DNA from: Corynebacterium ammoniagenes DSM 20306 | GTDB taxonomy: Bacteria; Actinomycetota; Actinomycetes; Mycobacteriales; Mycobacteriaceae | Assembly: GCF_001941425.1 (NCBI RefSeq) | Contig: NZ_CP009244.1 | Location: 248,001 to 312,000 of the forward strand | Direction: 5' to 3' | Length of the DNA stretch: 64,000 nucleotides | In this document: positions 16,914-28,934 of the stretch, piece by piece | Position numbering within the stretch: position 1 is the first letter of the stretch | How the letters are laid out: every line of letters starts with the position of its first letter | Translations under genes and position numbers: made by a program | The notes under the pieces: generated by a model | What the model was told of the DNA's origin: nothing | The model's input: the letters and a program-made list of their open reading frames with translations, nothing else | Databases searched by the model: none

Positions 16914-18191
16914 TTAGGACTCCTTTTCTTGGCGCTCGAGGGCCTTTTTCAGATCACGGAAAGCGGTGTAATTAGCCAGAACTTCCACGCGCCCCGGTGG
17001 GCACGCATCGATTGCTTCGACAGGATCGGGGATAAGTTCGTGGGTGATATCGGCATAGACCAAGCGCACCGCGAGGTCGGTTCCACGCTCGCCGGCGGCC
17101 TTGACGGATAGGTCATCGAAGTCTTCAAATTTCACATCCCACAGCCAGGACATATCCACACCATCGGCGACTTGGCCATTGGTGGCGATAACCAGGCCAT
17201 CGGCGCTGCGGTCAATCATCGATAAAGCCTCTTGCCAACCTGCTGGGTTCTTAGCCAACAGCAGGCGGATTTCATGCTCGCCGCGGTGAATGGTGGAGTA
17301 GCGTCCTGCCACATCAGCAACCTTTTCAGCAGCGACGGTGGCCTCATCCACATCGACAGCAAATCCCTCTACGGCAGCAGCGATAGCTTGGGCAGCATTG
17401 CCACGATTCGCGCGGCCCGGAAGAGCGAGGTTGAGTTCCTTGTCTCCAGCGGGGGAGAACACGCCCTTATCATCGACTGCCCAGGAAGGCTGTGGGCGGC
17501 GGAATTCGCGGCCATCGGCAAGCTTTTTGACCGAGTACCAATCATCTTCCGTACGCACGATATGCCCACCTGTGCGCGGGCAACTTACGGAATCACCCAA
17601 CCAACCCGCACCGGCGGACACCCACACGACGTTCGGGGCATCATATGCCACCGACGACATGAGCACGTCATCGCAGTTGGCAATGACCAACATGTCCGGG
17701 TTAGCTTCCACTGCGCCACGGAGAGCGCGTTCAATCTTGTTGATTTCACCGACGCGATCGAGCTGATCTCGCGAGAGGTTAAGCAACACCAGCGCCTGGG
17801 TGTTTAGCGCATCCGCCACGTGGGGGACGTGCAGCTCATCGACTTCTAAGACGATGTGGCTGGCATCCTCGCCGGCCATGAGCGCGGAGACAATGCCGGC
17901 GTCCATATTATCGCCGCCATCATTGGTAGCTATGGAATACTTGCTGCGCATCGCCGCCGCGAGCATGCGCGTGGTGGTGGATTTACCGTTGGTGCCAGTC
18001 ACAATCACTGCTGGGCGATCACCGGCTAATTGCGTCATAATCGACGGGTCGATGGCACGGGCTACAAGGCCACCAATCATTCCGCCGGCGCCGCGGCCAG
18101 TCGCACGGGAGGCAAACGTAGCAAGGTGTGCTGCAGTCACCGCGGTTTTAGCGCGTAACTTCTTGATCTGTCGCGGCAGTTGAAAACTCAT
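16914..18191 (-). CDS. murT: Lipid II isoglutaminyl synthase, Mur-ligase subunit, with reduced zinc ribbon
   Basis: MurT is a Mur-ligase homologue that activates the stem-peptide D-glutamate for amidation. The 425-residue protein shows the ATP loop GTNGKST (66-72), DGGDNMDAG, LEVDELHV, LNLSRDQLDRVGE and the C-terminal MurT domain. The Cys4 zinc ribbon seen in the staphylococcal enzyme is degenerate: only C204 remains (CPRTGG), and the later pair region reads REFRRPQPSW without cysteine. ATG 18191 was chosen as the first codon. It is the first gene of the murT-gatD unit. Confidence 0.92.
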   Translation of the reverse strand: MSFQLPRQIKKLRAKTAVTAAHLATFASRATGRGAGGMIGGLVARAIDPSIMTQLAGDRPAVIVTGTNGKSTTTRMLAAAMRSKYSIATNDGGDNMDAGIVSALMAGEDASHIVLEVDELHVPHVADALNTQALVLLNLSRDQLDRVGEINKIERALRGAVEANPDMLVIANCDDVLMSSVAYDAPNVVWVSAGAGWLGDSVSCPRTGGHIVRTEDDWYSVKKLADGREFRRPQPSWAVDDKGVFSPAGDKELNLALPGRANRGNAAQAIAAAVEGFAVDVDEATVAAEKVADVAGRYSTIHRGEHEIRLLLAKNPAGWQEALSMIDRSADGLVIATNGQVADGVDMSWLWDVKFEDFDDLSVKAAGERGTDLAVRLVYADITHELIPDPVEAIDACPPGRVEVLANYTAFRDLKKALERQEKES

Positions 18192-18283
18192 GGTTCTAGG
18201 GTAGTCGGAATTAGCACCGCAACGTTATATTGCAACCCTCGCGCCGGGGCAGAAGAGGACACAAGATAGAAAAATCCTAAAAA

Positions 18284-20077
18284 TTAGGACTGCTTCTTCT
18301 GCTCTCCCGCACCACGGTTGCCGTCTGCGCCGCGATTATCGTGTCCACGGGAACGGTTGCGGTTTCTTCCACCGCGCCCCCCGCGACGCCGCCGACGATT
18401 ATTGTTTTTCGAGCCACCGCCTTGGTGATTACGGCCTTGACCAGAATCCTGACCGGAATTCGAACCAGACTGCGATTGCGGTGACTTCTCCTGCGCATCG
18501 TGTGACTGCGGACGCTGCTTATTGTCGCTGTGGGAGTGCTGCTGATTTCCGCCACCTTGGCCTTGGTTCTGTCCCTGGCTCTGGTTTTGGGCATTGGAAT
18601 GTGCAGGGTTGGAAGAACCACTGCGACGGCGACGACGCCTGCGGTTATTGGATTTACCGCTGGAAGAATTAGCCGAGGAAGCACCACCTGCGCTCGAGCC
18701 GCGTCGGGCCGGGGCGCTGGAATGCGGGTTGCGCTTTTGCGGGCGCGGGGCAGTGGTAGGTCTTTCTTCCACCTCCGGCTTAGGTCCTGGTTCTGCAATG
18801 CGCTCCAAAGCGGCCAGGAAAGCCTCATCGCCCATGAGCGGGATGTCCTTGCGATCTGCATGCATGGCTTTGCCGACTAGGTCGGTGGTGACATTGCAGA
18901 CGACCACGGAAGTCTCGCGAGAGAGCTTTTCCACATAGTTCATTTCTTGGCGCACTGCGGCCTCAATGATGATGTCCGGGTCGATGGCGATCTCGGGTGC
19001 GACCACAAATTCCATACCGCGTACGAGCTCACGACCCGGGACATAAGGACCAGGGTTGTGGTGCATGCGTGGAGCCTCCATGGCATCAACGCGAATGTGT
19101 GAGCGTTGCAGCCCGAATTTATCGGCGCGCAGTTCCGCCGGATCCAAGCACACCACCTCACCGCGTTGGGCTTGCAGCTTGTGCAGCTGCCACAACAAAG
19201 CGGTGTTCTCCCGTGCGGTTTCTTCCGCGGGTGTCTGGGCACGGTCTACCGTCGCCGTCGGCGGGGTAGCCGCAATGCCGGAGGCAATAGCTACCGCAGC
19301 CAAGCGCAGATCCGTAATTGGAAGTTCCTGGCGGCGCGCGGTGGCCAAAGTATCAATAATGCCCGTGGGGCGCGGGATATGCCCGACCTTGATCCGACGC
19401 GAGCGATTACGGCTATTGCGGTTGCGCGAGCGATTTTGACGCGCTGCCGCAGTCATTGCACGACGTGCTTCCGATACCAAAAATCCCCAGGTGACGGTGG
19501 CATCGTGAACAATGAGCGTGCGGTCATCAAGAATGCGATCGACACGCTTTAATGCCTTGCTAAATGGAATACCCGCGGCTACTTCTTCTTGGCTAAGACC
19601 GTGCTGGTGCTTTGGGCCTGGATCCGAATCCGGGCTAAAGACCATAAAGGTGGCCTCACCGATTTCGCCGGCCGCATTGTAAGTGACGGCATCGAAAGAA
19701 ATCAGACGCGAGGTTGCCGGGTGAATACCGGATGAGCCCAAAGACACCGCGACGAAAGGAAACTTGGCGACGGCTTCACGACGCGCTAGTTCAGCTTCGC
19801 TGGGTTGGCGTTCCCGGCGGTGGTTGGGCCGTGGGCTTGGCTGTGTGCCATCGGTGGCAGCGCTGGCATCGGCAGTACTGTTTGCCTGTGCTGACGATGC
19901 ACCTACCGAGGTAGCTGTGGGCTTCGGAGAAGTCTGCGCGGGTTTGGCAGCAGGCCAGGAACCTGGGATTGGCCGCGGTGATTCAGTGGAATCCGCAGCG
20001 TGGTTCGCGGCGGCAGCACGGCGTGACCTAGTAACCGCGGGGCGGCTAGGGCGCTTGTCATCATTCGTGCTAGTCAT
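18284..20077 (-). CDS. Degenerate DnaQ-type exonuclease/BRCT protein with Arg-rich tail
   Basis: This 597-residue protein occupies the place of the gene annotated dnaQ2 in C. glutamicum. After a disordered first 100 residues, an exonuclease-like fold begins at FPFVAVSLGSSGIHPATSRLISFDAV. The catalytic DxE of motif I is replaced by S-x-G (VSLGSSG, 111-117), and the second motif reads VHDATVTWGFL without the expected Asp, so nuclease activity is unlikely. Residues about 380-440 (SVVVCNVTTDLVGKAM) resemble a BRCT domain. The last 150 residues are low complexity, with runs of Arg (RRRRRRR) and RGGRGG, typical of nucleic-acid-binding disordered tails. It lies between murT and leuA on the same strand. 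Confidence 0.8.
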   Translation of the reverse strand: MTSTNDDKRPSRPAVTRSRRAAAANHAADSTESPRPIPGSWPAAKPAQTSPKPTATSVGASSAQANSTADASAATDGTQPSPRPNHRRERQPSEAELARREAVAKFPFVAVSLGSSGIHPATSRLISFDAVTYNAAGEIGEATFMVFSPDSDPGPKHQHGLSQEEVAAGIPFSKALKRVDRILDDRTLIVHDATVTWGFLVSEARRAMTAAARQNRSRNRNSRNRSRRIKVGHIPRPTGIIDTLATARRQELPITDLRLAAVAIASGIAATPPTATVDRAQTPAEETARENTALLWQLHKLQAQRGEVVCLDPAELRADKFGLQRSHIRVDAMEAPRMHHNPGPYVPGRELVRGMEFVVAPEIAIDPDIIIEAAVRQEMNYVEKLSRETSVVVCNVTTDLVGKAMHADRKDIPLMGDEAFLAALERIAEPGPKPEVEERPTTAPRPQKRNPHSSAPARRGSSAGGASSANSSSGKSNNRRRRRRRSGSSNPAHSNAQNQSQGQNQGQGGGNQQHSHSDNKQRPQSHDAQEKSPQSQSGSNSGQDSGQGRNHQGGGSKNNNRRRRRGGRGGRNRNRSRGHDNRGADGNRGAGEQKKQS

Positions 20078-20093
20078 CGCAATTAGTGTAGTT

Positions 20094-20158
20094 CACCCCT
20101 AGAACATCATGGAGTTCGGCCACCCCATGACGGCCGAAAATTTCATGTTCTAGGGGTG
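20094..20158. repeat. Long two-part hairpin downstream of leuA
   Basis: CACCCCTAGAACAT (20094-20107) pairs perfectly with ATGTTCTAGGGGTG (20145-20158), and inside it TTCGGCC (20115-20121) pairs with GGCCGAA (20132-20138). It is probably part of the leuA termination region. Confidence 0.6.
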
Positions 20159-20160
20159 CG

Positions 20161-20189
20161 GGCAGCGCCGCATCTGATGCGCTGCTGCC
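20161..20189. terminator. Second stem-loop after leuA
   Basis: GGCAGCGCCGCAT pairs imperfectly with ATGCGCTGCTGCC around a 3-nt loop. It lies between the leuA stop and the long hairpin, and the two together likely end leuA transcription. Confidence 0.5.
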
Positions 20190-20227
20190 GTAGGCGGATA
20201 GTGCTATGAGCGATTGCTCGTGAGCTT

Positions 20228-22066
<1,839 letters not shown>

Positions 22067-22141
22067 TTATGCCAGATAGCAACGCCCGAAATGAGTACAA
22101 AGCTCAAAAATTAAGGGGGCTAAGTCTGTAAATTCCGTGTC

Positions 22142-22185
22142 GTACGACCGGCAGAACAAACTCCGCGACGGGGCGCCGGTCGTAC
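22142..22185 (-). promoter_or_regulatory. Attenuator stem-loop in the leuA leader
   Basis: A perfect 11-bp inverted repeat (GTACGACCGGC / GCCGGTCGTAC) lies between the leader peptide stop and leuA. It is placed as a transcription attenuator or anti-attenuator would be; no T-tract follows. Confidence 0.65.
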
Positions 22186-22194
22186 TTGAAACGA

Positions 22195-22245
22195 CTACTG
22201 GAACCCGCCGCGGCTAAGAAGGAGTTGCCGTGCACGGTAAGTCAT
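22195..22245 (-). CDS. leuA leader peptide
   Basis: A 16-residue ORF reads MTYRARQLLLSRGGFQ and ends in TAG 150 bp upstream of leuA. Three consecutive Leu codons (CTC CTT CTT) form a classic stall site for sensing charged leucyl-tRNA, and the ORF is followed directly by a strong stem-loop. There is no clear ribosome site, so it may be translated from a leaderless mRNA. Confidence 0.75.
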   Translation of the reverse strand: MTYRARQLLLSRGGFQ

Positions 22246-22431
22246 GGCTGCAATGCTAGCGCATAATTCTGGCTTCGGCACGAGGAAAATAATGATTTAC
22301 CCCCTCGGGCTATGCATTGGGTTCTCATGTTATGAGAAATGTGTTTCGTGTACTGGTTAAATCCCAAGACTTCGTCCCGGGCGGTGTGGGCGTGGATCTT
22401 GAGCAATGGGGGCACGCTACGATCACAGATT

Positions 22432-23700
22432 ATGAGTCACAGGCCGAACTCCGCAGAGAATGCACGCGCAGATACTCCGACCGCGTCATCGAAACGCACG
22501 GTAGCGCAGACTCTCGGGCTGGAGAAATGGCCTGGCGCTGATTTGCCTGGCGCCGATAGGCGTGGCGAGGATGAAGGCAAGGGGGCATCGACAAGCACTG
22601 CGAATCCTGCTGTGGGGGCGTGGGTGCTTGCGCTGATCGTCGTCAGTGTGGGAACCATCCTGCGCTTGGGCATGCTCGCGCTATTAGCCGTGGTCAATGA
22701 CGATAACGTGTGGGGGTTGTTAAATAAATGGGATGCGGCGCATTACGTCGGCATCGCTGCGGAAGGCTATTTTGCCGGCACCATTGGTGATGCCCCGGCC
22801 GAAGAAATCCGCTTGGCATTTTTCCCAGCCTTTCCCATGATCATGCGCGTGATTCACAACCTGACCGCGTTGGACTTTGCGCTAGCTGGCATCATCTTCA
22901 ATTTCTTGGCCACAGTCTGCTTGGCGCGCGGGATTATGGCTTTGAGTGCGCGCTGGGGCTATGGCCTGAAGGGTCAATGTGCGGCGGCGATCGTGGTGAC
23001 CACCGCGCCGATGGCGATTGTTTTTAATATGCCGTACACCGAGGCACTTTTTGGTGCCTTGGCGATTTGGGCGCTGGTGGCTTTAGTGGATAAACGCTGG
23101 TGGCTAGCGGGAGTTTTTATTTTTGCGCTGTCGTTTGTGCGCATTACTGCCATTGCTCTGGTCGCGGTGTTTGCCATTGCGGTCTTGCTACATGCATGGC
23201 GCTCATGGAAAGCCTGGGTGGCGCTGGTGATATCCCCTCTGCCACTGGTCGGCTATATCTGGTGGGCATCCGCGCAATTAGACGGCGTGGGTGGCTATTT
23301 CGGAACACAGGACAAGCACTGGAATTCCGGCTTTGATGCCGGGGTGGCCACGTTAAAGTGGGTTTTTCAAACCTTAACCTCCACCGAAAATGCCGGCTAT
23401 TTGCTGACCACCCTGGTCATTATCGGCGTTCCCTTCGCGCTGGTTGTAGCCTGGCGCCGGGTGGATGTGGGCACCTGGCTATTTAGCCTGGCCTTGTCAG
23501 CCAATGTCATCTTGTCCGATGGGGTGATGCATTCGCGCCCACGGTTATTGCTGCCGGCGGCTGTCTTATTTATCCCCTGGGCACATGCTGCCCTGCGGCA
23601 TCTTCCACGGTGGGTGGCCTGGACGTGCATTGGCTGCTGGGCACTTTTTGGCACCTGGTTTTCCGCCTATATGCTGGCGGTCTTTCCCTGGGCTATCTAG
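22432..23700 (+). CDS. PIG-V-like GT-C mannosyltransferase family membrane protein
   Basis: A 422-residue protein with a disordered N-terminus of about 60 residues and roughly ten membrane helices. The loop WDAAHYVGIAAEGY after the first helix and FFPAFPMIMR resemble PIG-V (GPI mannosyltransferase II) homologues found in actinobacteria, which are thought to use polyprenyl-linked sugars. The acceptor is unknown. ATG 22432 was chosen because a TACGAT -10 box lies about 7 bp upstream, suggesting a leaderless mRNA; an in-frame start at 22339 is possible. The 3' end overlaps the opposing DMT gene by 4 bp. Confidence 0.7.
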   Translation: MSHRPNSAENARADTPTASSKRTVAQTLGLEKWPGADLPGADRRGEDEGKGASTSTANPAVGAWVLALIVVSVGTILRLGMLALLAVVNDDNVWGLLNKWDAAHYVGIAAEGYFAGTIGDAPAEEIRLAFFPAFPMIMRVIHNLTALDFALAGIIFNFLATVCLARGIMALSARWGYGLKGQCAAAIVVTTAPMAIVFNMPYTEALFGALAIWALVALVDKRWWLAGVFIFALSFVRITAIALVAVFAIAVLLHAWRSWKAWVALVISPLPLVGYIWWASAQLDGVGGYFGTQDKHWNSGFDAGVATLKWVFQTLTSTENAGYLLTTLVIIGVPFALVVAWRRVDVGTWLFSLALSANVILSDGVMHSRPRLLLPAAVLFIPWAHAALRHLPRWVAWTCIGCWALFGTWFSAYMLAVFPWAI

Positions 23701-24593
23701 CCACGGGATTTCTGCCCGCGGGAATCGCGCGGGGCAGTGGTCTGCGTAATCCGCGGCAGGGTGCTCATGGGCTTTTGCGATAACACGATGGTGGCAATAA
23801 CCATGCAGGCGACGGCGAGGATCATAACCGTCCAGCCGAGGATGCTGTCGACCATAAATTGTTCTTTGAGCACGGCGTAGCCCAGGGTAAAAGCGATGAG
23901 GGGTTCGATGATTTTCATCGCGGGCAGTGAGTGTTTCAGCGGTCCGGCGTGGAAAGAATATTGCTGCAAGACAGTCCCGGCACCGGCAGCGAGGATCAGG
24001 ACATATAGCGGCCAAGAGACAAGCAGTTCGCTGATGCCGGATTCTTTGAAGATATCCACCACTGCTTTGGATAATACCGCGACAAACCCGTATAAAATCC
24101 CGCAGACTACGCCCAATAACAATGCGCGCTGGGAGCGAATGCGCCGGGCGATAAAGCTCAAGAGCCCCATGGCAGCAAGGCCGAGGGCAAAAGCCGGTAG
24201 CCAACGCTCCAACGGCGGGGAGGTAATACCACCGGTCGGGCGGCCAAAGACCAAAATCACGCCCACAGATACCGTGAGCAGGCCGCACCACAACAGCTCT
24301 TCGGAGGACATGCGCCGGCCTTGGTACCAGGTGGCCAAGGGCAAGGTCAGCATCAAAGACAGCACCAAGATGGGCTGGACAATTAATAAGGTGCCAAAAC
24401 CCAGCGCAATAAGTTGCAGGCCATAGGCCACCACGGCGCTGGCGGTGCCAATCCACCACAAGGGGCTGCGCATGGCGGTGCGCATGACAGAGCGCTGCGC
24501 GTTTTCGGCAATTCTTTGCCGCACGACGGTGCCCCACGCAATCACGAGTGCAGATGCCAGGGCAAATGCGATTGCTACGAGGTTAGAAAGCAC
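23697..24593 (-). CDS. DMT-superfamily transporter (EamA/NIPA-like)
   Basis: A 298-residue protein with about nine or ten hydrophobic helices, arranged as two repeats. Family-type features are LIVQPILVLSLMLTLPLATW in the first half and the MKIIEPLIAFTLGYAVLKEQ segment in the second, where EamA proteins carry a conserved Pro/Glu. The substrate is not predictable. It keeps the conserved position before lysC and is divergent from it. Confidence 0.8.
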   Translation of the reverse strand: MLSNLVAIAFALASALVIAWGTVVRQRIAENAQRSVMRTAMRSPLWWIGTASAVVAYGLQLIALGFGTLLIVQPILVLSLMLTLPLATWYQGRRMSSEELLWCGLLTVSVGVILVFGRPTGGITSPPLERWLPAFALGLAAMGLLSFIARRIRSQRALLLGVVCGILYGFVAVLSKAVVDIFKESGISELLVSWPLYVLILAAGAGTVLQQYSFHAGPLKHSLPAMKIIEPLIAFTLGYAVLKEQFMVDSILGWTVMILAVACMVIATIVLSQKPMSTLPRITQTTAPRDSRGQKSRG

Positions 24594-24944
24594 GGTACAT
24601 ACCGTAGTGAAAAACCCGCCGAGGTGGAAATGGGAGATCGCGTTGGCACAGCAGGACGTTTGAGCAGTGCTTGTCGATGCCCCGACCCTGTTTCAATCAC
24701 TGGAACTTCTGTCTCAAAATAGTGGGTCTGGGCTATGGCAAAAGGGGTCGAACCTGTACCATAGGGATTTGACTACTCAGTGATAGAAATTAAGTAGTTC
24801 TTCGATGTCAGTGCGTAAATTTCAGTCCCGGCCGGAAATTTTTGCGGTTGTGGAATGAAAACAAATCCGTGGTGGGCAGAAGAACTAACGTAAAATTTCC
24901 ACTGTCAAACTTTTTAAGGACTAGGCGAAAGGCGGCTATACGAC
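24594..24944. other. Intergenic region upstream of lysC
   Basis: I see no gene in this 351-bp stretch. Candidate -10 boxes for lysC are TACCAT at 24757 and TAAAAT at 24891. No lysine riboswitch core is apparent. Confidence 0.4.
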
Positions 24945-26210
24945 GTGGCCCTCATCGTTCAAAAGTACGGAGGCTCCTCTTTGGAGACCGCCGAACGTAT
25001 TCGCGCAGTGGCGGAGCGAATTGTGGCAACGAAAAAAGCGGGCAACGACGTGGTTGTTGTGTGCTCCGCGATGGGCGATACAACAGATGAGTTGCTGGAC
25101 CTAGCAGCACAGGTTAACCCGGTTCCCCCACAGCGTGAGATGGATATGCTGCTGACCGCTGGCGAGCGCATTTCTAATGCACTCGTGGCCATGGCGGTGG
25201 AGTCTTTGGGTGCAACCGCGCAGTCTTTTACCGGTTCTCAGGCTGGTGTTTTGACCACGGAGCGCCACGGTAATGCTCGTATTGTTGATGTCACCCCAGG
25301 TCGTTTGCAAGAGGCTCTAGATAAGGGCCGCATTTGTATCGTCGCCGGTTTCCAAGGTGTCAACAAAGACACCCGCGATGTCACCACCTTGGGCCGCGGT
25401 GGCTCGGATACCACCGCCGTTGCGCTTGCCGCCGCGCTCAATGCTGATGTGTGTGAGATTTATTCGGACGTGGACGGGGTTTACACCGCCGATCCGCGCA
25501 TCGTTCCGAATGCACGCAAGCTTGACAAGCTGTCTTTTGAAGAGATGCTGGAGCTAGCCGCCGTTGGTTCCAAAATTTTGGTTCTGCGCAGCGTGGAGTA
25601 CGCGCGTGCGTTTAATGTCCCACTTCGAGTTCGTTCATCGTATAGCAGCGATACCGGCACGTTGATTGCCGGTTCAATGGAGGAAATTCCCATGGAAGAA
25701 GCAGTACTAACTGGTGTAGCAACCGATAAGACGGAAGCAAAGGTCACCGTCTTGGGCATTCCTGATAAGCCCGGTGAGGCCGCAAAGGTCTTTCGCGCCG
25801 TCGCGGATGCTGAGATCAACATCGATATGGTCTTGCAAAACGTCTCTTCTTTGGAAGACGGCAAGACTGATATCACCTTTACGTGCCCACGCACCGATGG
25901 TCCGCGTGCGATGGAGATCTTGTCCAAGATGAAAGAAGAATTCTCCTGGGGCAATGTGCTCTACGATGACCAGGTAGGCAAGGTCTCTCTCGTCGGTGCT
26001 GGCATGAAGTCGCACCCCGGCGTGACCGCTGATTTCACCGAGGCACTGCGCGATGTCAACGTCAACATTGAGCTGATTTCCACCTCCGAAATCCGTATTT
26101 CCGTTCTCGTGCGTGAAGCTGACTTGGACCGTTCCGCGCGTGCACTGCATGAGACCTTCCAGCTCGGCGGCGACGAAGAAGCTACCGTCTACGCCGGCAC
26201 CGGCCGCTAG
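24945..26210 (+). CDS. lysC: Aspartokinase, alpha subunit
   Basis: LysC phosphorylates aspartate, the entry step to lysine, threonine, methionine and diaminopimelate. The 421-residue protein has the N-terminal VQKYGGSS kinase motif, [36 protein letters not shown] and two C-terminal ACT domains (about 265-340 and 345-410) that bind lysine plus threonine. Start is GTG 24945 with GAAAGGCGG upstream. The sequence is very close to the C. glutamicum enzyme. It forms an alpha2beta2 complex with an internally initiated beta subunit and precedes asd. Confidence 0.97.
   Translation: MALIVQKYGGSSLETAERIRAVAERIVATKKAGNDVVVVCSAMGDTTDELLDLAAQVNPVPPQREMDMLLTAGERISNALVAMAVESLGATAQSFTGSQAGVLTTERHGNARIVDVTPGRLQEALDKGRICIVAGFQGVNKDTRDVTTLGRGGSDTTAVALAAALNADVCEIYSDVDGVYTADPRIVPNARKLDKLSFEEMLELAAVGSKILVLRSVEYARAFNVPLRVRSSYSSDTGTLIAGSMEEIPMEEAVLTGVATDKTEAKVTVLGIPDKPGEAAKVFRAVADAEINIDMVLQNVSSLEDGKTDITFTCPRTDGPRAMEILSKMKEEFSWGNVLYDDQVGKVSLVGAGMKSHPGVTADFTEALRDVNVNIELISTSEIRISVLVREADLDRSARALHETFQLGGDEEATVYAGTGR
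25692..26210 (+). CDS. Aspartokinase beta subunit (internal start within lysC)
   Basis: An internal ATG at residue 250 of LysC ([13 protein letters not shown]) is preceded at 25679-25686 by the strong ribosome site TGGAGGAA. It would give a 172-residue polypeptide holding both ACT domains, the same length known for the C. glutamicum beta subunit, which binds the feedback inhibitors. Confidence 0.8.
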   Translation: MEEAVLTGVATDKTEAKVTVLGIPDKPGEAAKVFRAVADAEINIDMVLQNVSSLEDGKTDITFTCPRTDGPRAMEILSKMKEEFSWGNVLYDDQVGKVSLVGAGMKSHPGVTADFTEALRDVNVNIELISTSEIRISVLVREADLDRSARALHETFQLGGDEEATVYAGTGR

Positions 26211-26253
26211 AACGCGCAGCTACACTGCAGACTTAGTAGCCGCTAGAAAAATT

Positions 26254-26259
26254 TAGAAT
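26254..26259 (+). promoter_or_regulatory. Candidate -10 box for asd
   Basis: TAGAAT lies 26 bp upstream of the asd ATG in the 75-bp lysC-asd gap and could support separate asd transcription. Confidence 0.35.
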
Positions 26260-26279
26260 CTTAAATAAGACAGGGTTGA

Positions 26280-27317
<1,038 letters not shown>

Positions 27318-27333
27318 AACACCGCTACATAAG

Positions 27334-27382
27334 AAATCCACCTCCCTGCGCCCGGTCGGGCTAAGCAGGGAGGTGGATTTTC
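27334..27382 (+). terminator. Intrinsic terminator after asd
   Basis: AAATCCACCTCCCTGC pairs perfectly with GCAGGGAGGTGGATTT and is followed by a T-run. Confidence 0.88.
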
Positions 27383-27407
27383 TTCTCAGCGACAGCTGCT
27401 CTCTGGT

Positions 27408-28934
27408 CTATTTGACCGTCAGATTATCCGTGCCATCGAAGTCGAGATCAGGATCGGTGGACGACGCAGGAGACGCATTGGATACACCGCCTGATTCTTC
27501 AGCCGGCTTATCTGCGGCCGCGATATCGCTTGCGTTGGCATCGCCCGCGATTGCATCGCCAGCATGCGCATCGTTAGCCGCAGCAGCGCCAGCTTCAGCT
27601 ACGTCGTCATCTGCTTCTGGTACTTGCGGTTTTGTGTGCTGGACGTAGGTGACCGACGGAGCGGGGTCTTCGCGGTCGAAGTCATCCAGCTCTGCGTCTG
27701 CTTCGAGTTCATCTAAGACTTCATCGGAGACAACTTCCACGAATTCCGGGGTGTCCATATTGGATGCATCGGCTAGCGCCGCGAGCTCGCGCTCATTTTT
27801 CTTGGTAAAGCGCTTGCGCGGATCCAATCGACGAGAAATCAGTTTGCGAGCGCGCAGGCGGCGGTCTGTTTCGGTCTTGACCTGTCCGCGGTTTTTAATC
27901 CACGCGAACGACATCACGAAGATCATCAAGATGCCGATGTAGCCCAAGATGGGATAGACATTGGACACCAGTGCCTGGAATCCAACGAAGGACAAGACAA
28001 AGCCGATGCCACAGGCAATGACATATACGGTGTAAAACAGCTGTGGCTTATCGCGGGTAAGGCGCTTGGCCATCGCGTAGAACATGCCCACCGCAGTATT
28101 GAAGATCATGCCGTAGATGGCAAAGGTCATCACGTAGCCCAACGCAGGGTTAATTCCGTTGATTAGAGCCAGGACGGGAAGGTCGGTGCCGTTAACTTCA
28201 GGTGCGACGAAGAATAGGGAAGTAACCAACAGCGCCAAAAGCAGCAGCGTGGTCAGTCCGCCCAGCACACCGCCGAGGCCGACGGCGCGGTTATCTAAGA
28301 TATTGCCGCCGATGACAATGGCCATCGAGACCGCACACATGATGTTCAAACCGGTGTAGTTCATCGCGGACAGCCACCAGTTGGGCAGTGGACCGTCAAC
28401 ATTGTTGACGGCGTAGTCATGCGCGGCGGACATATCTAAGTCAGTGGTCAACAGCGTGTAGCCGGTAACACCGACGATCAAAACAATGATGAACGGCGTG
28501 ATGGTGCCAATGACCGTCGTGACTTTATCCACGTCCAAAAGACCGGTGGCAAGCACGAGCACTAACATGAGCAAGGCGCCGACCCACAGTGGCAGGCCGT
28601 CGAATTGCTGCGCCAAGTTGGAACCTGCGCCCGCGAACATGACGAAACCAATGCTAAACAGCGTAACGAGGGTGCCGATATCCAAAATCTTGGAGGTAAT
28701 TGGACCAGAAACCCGGTCATAGACCGCGGTGTGTTCATTGGCTTGGAAATAAGAACCAAGCTGCAATACGGCGATACCGGTGATGGTGGTCAGCGCGGCA
28801 GCGACTAAAACGCCCCACAGACCCATCTCACCGAAAGAAACAAAATACTGCATTGCTTCCTGACCGGAAGCAAAACCGGCGCCCACGAGGACACCAACAA
28901 ACGCCATGGAAATACCCAATGCGCGTTTAATCAT
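27408..28934 (-). CDS. YkvI-family membrane protein with acidic C-terminal tail
   Basis: A 508-residue protein. Residues 1-340 hold about ten membrane helices of the LeuT-like APC fold, beginning GVLVGAGFASGQEAMQYF, which is typical of YkvI-type permeases. The remaining 165 residues are hydrophilic: first basic (RRLRARKLISRRLDPRKR), then strongly acidic and Ala/Asp-rich. The tail is probably disordered and cytoplasmic. The substrate is unknown; amino acids or ions would fit the fold. Confidence 0.75.
   Translation of the reverse strand: MIKRALGISMAFVGVLVGAGFASGQEAMQYFVSFGEMGLWGVLVAAALTTITGIAVLQLGSYFQANEHTAVYDRVSGPITSKILDIGTLVTLFSIGFVMFAGAGSNLAQQFDGLPLWVGALLMLVLVLATGLLDVDKVTTVIGTITPFIIVLIVGVTGYTLLTTDLDMSAAHDYAVNNVDGPLPNWWLSAMNYTGLNIMCAVSMAIVIGGNILDNRAVGLGGVLGGLTTLLLLALLVTSLFFVAPEVNGTDLPVLALINGINPALGYVMTFAIYGMIFNTAVGMFYAMAKRLTRDKPQLFYTVYVIACGIGFVLSFVGFQALVSNVYPILGYIGILMIFVMSFAWIKNRGQVKTETDRRLRARKLISRRLDPRKRFTKKNERELAALADASNMDTPEFVEVVSDEVLDELEADAELDDFDREDPAPSVTYVQHTKPQVPEADDDVAEAGAAAANDAHAGDAIAGDANASDIAAADKPAEESGGVSNASPASSTDPDLDFDGTDNLTVK

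Noticed and set aside
24594..24944. Lysine riboswitch upstream of lysC
   Set aside because: The conserved lysine riboswitch junction sequences are not present, and corynebacterial lysC is controlled through enzyme feedback.
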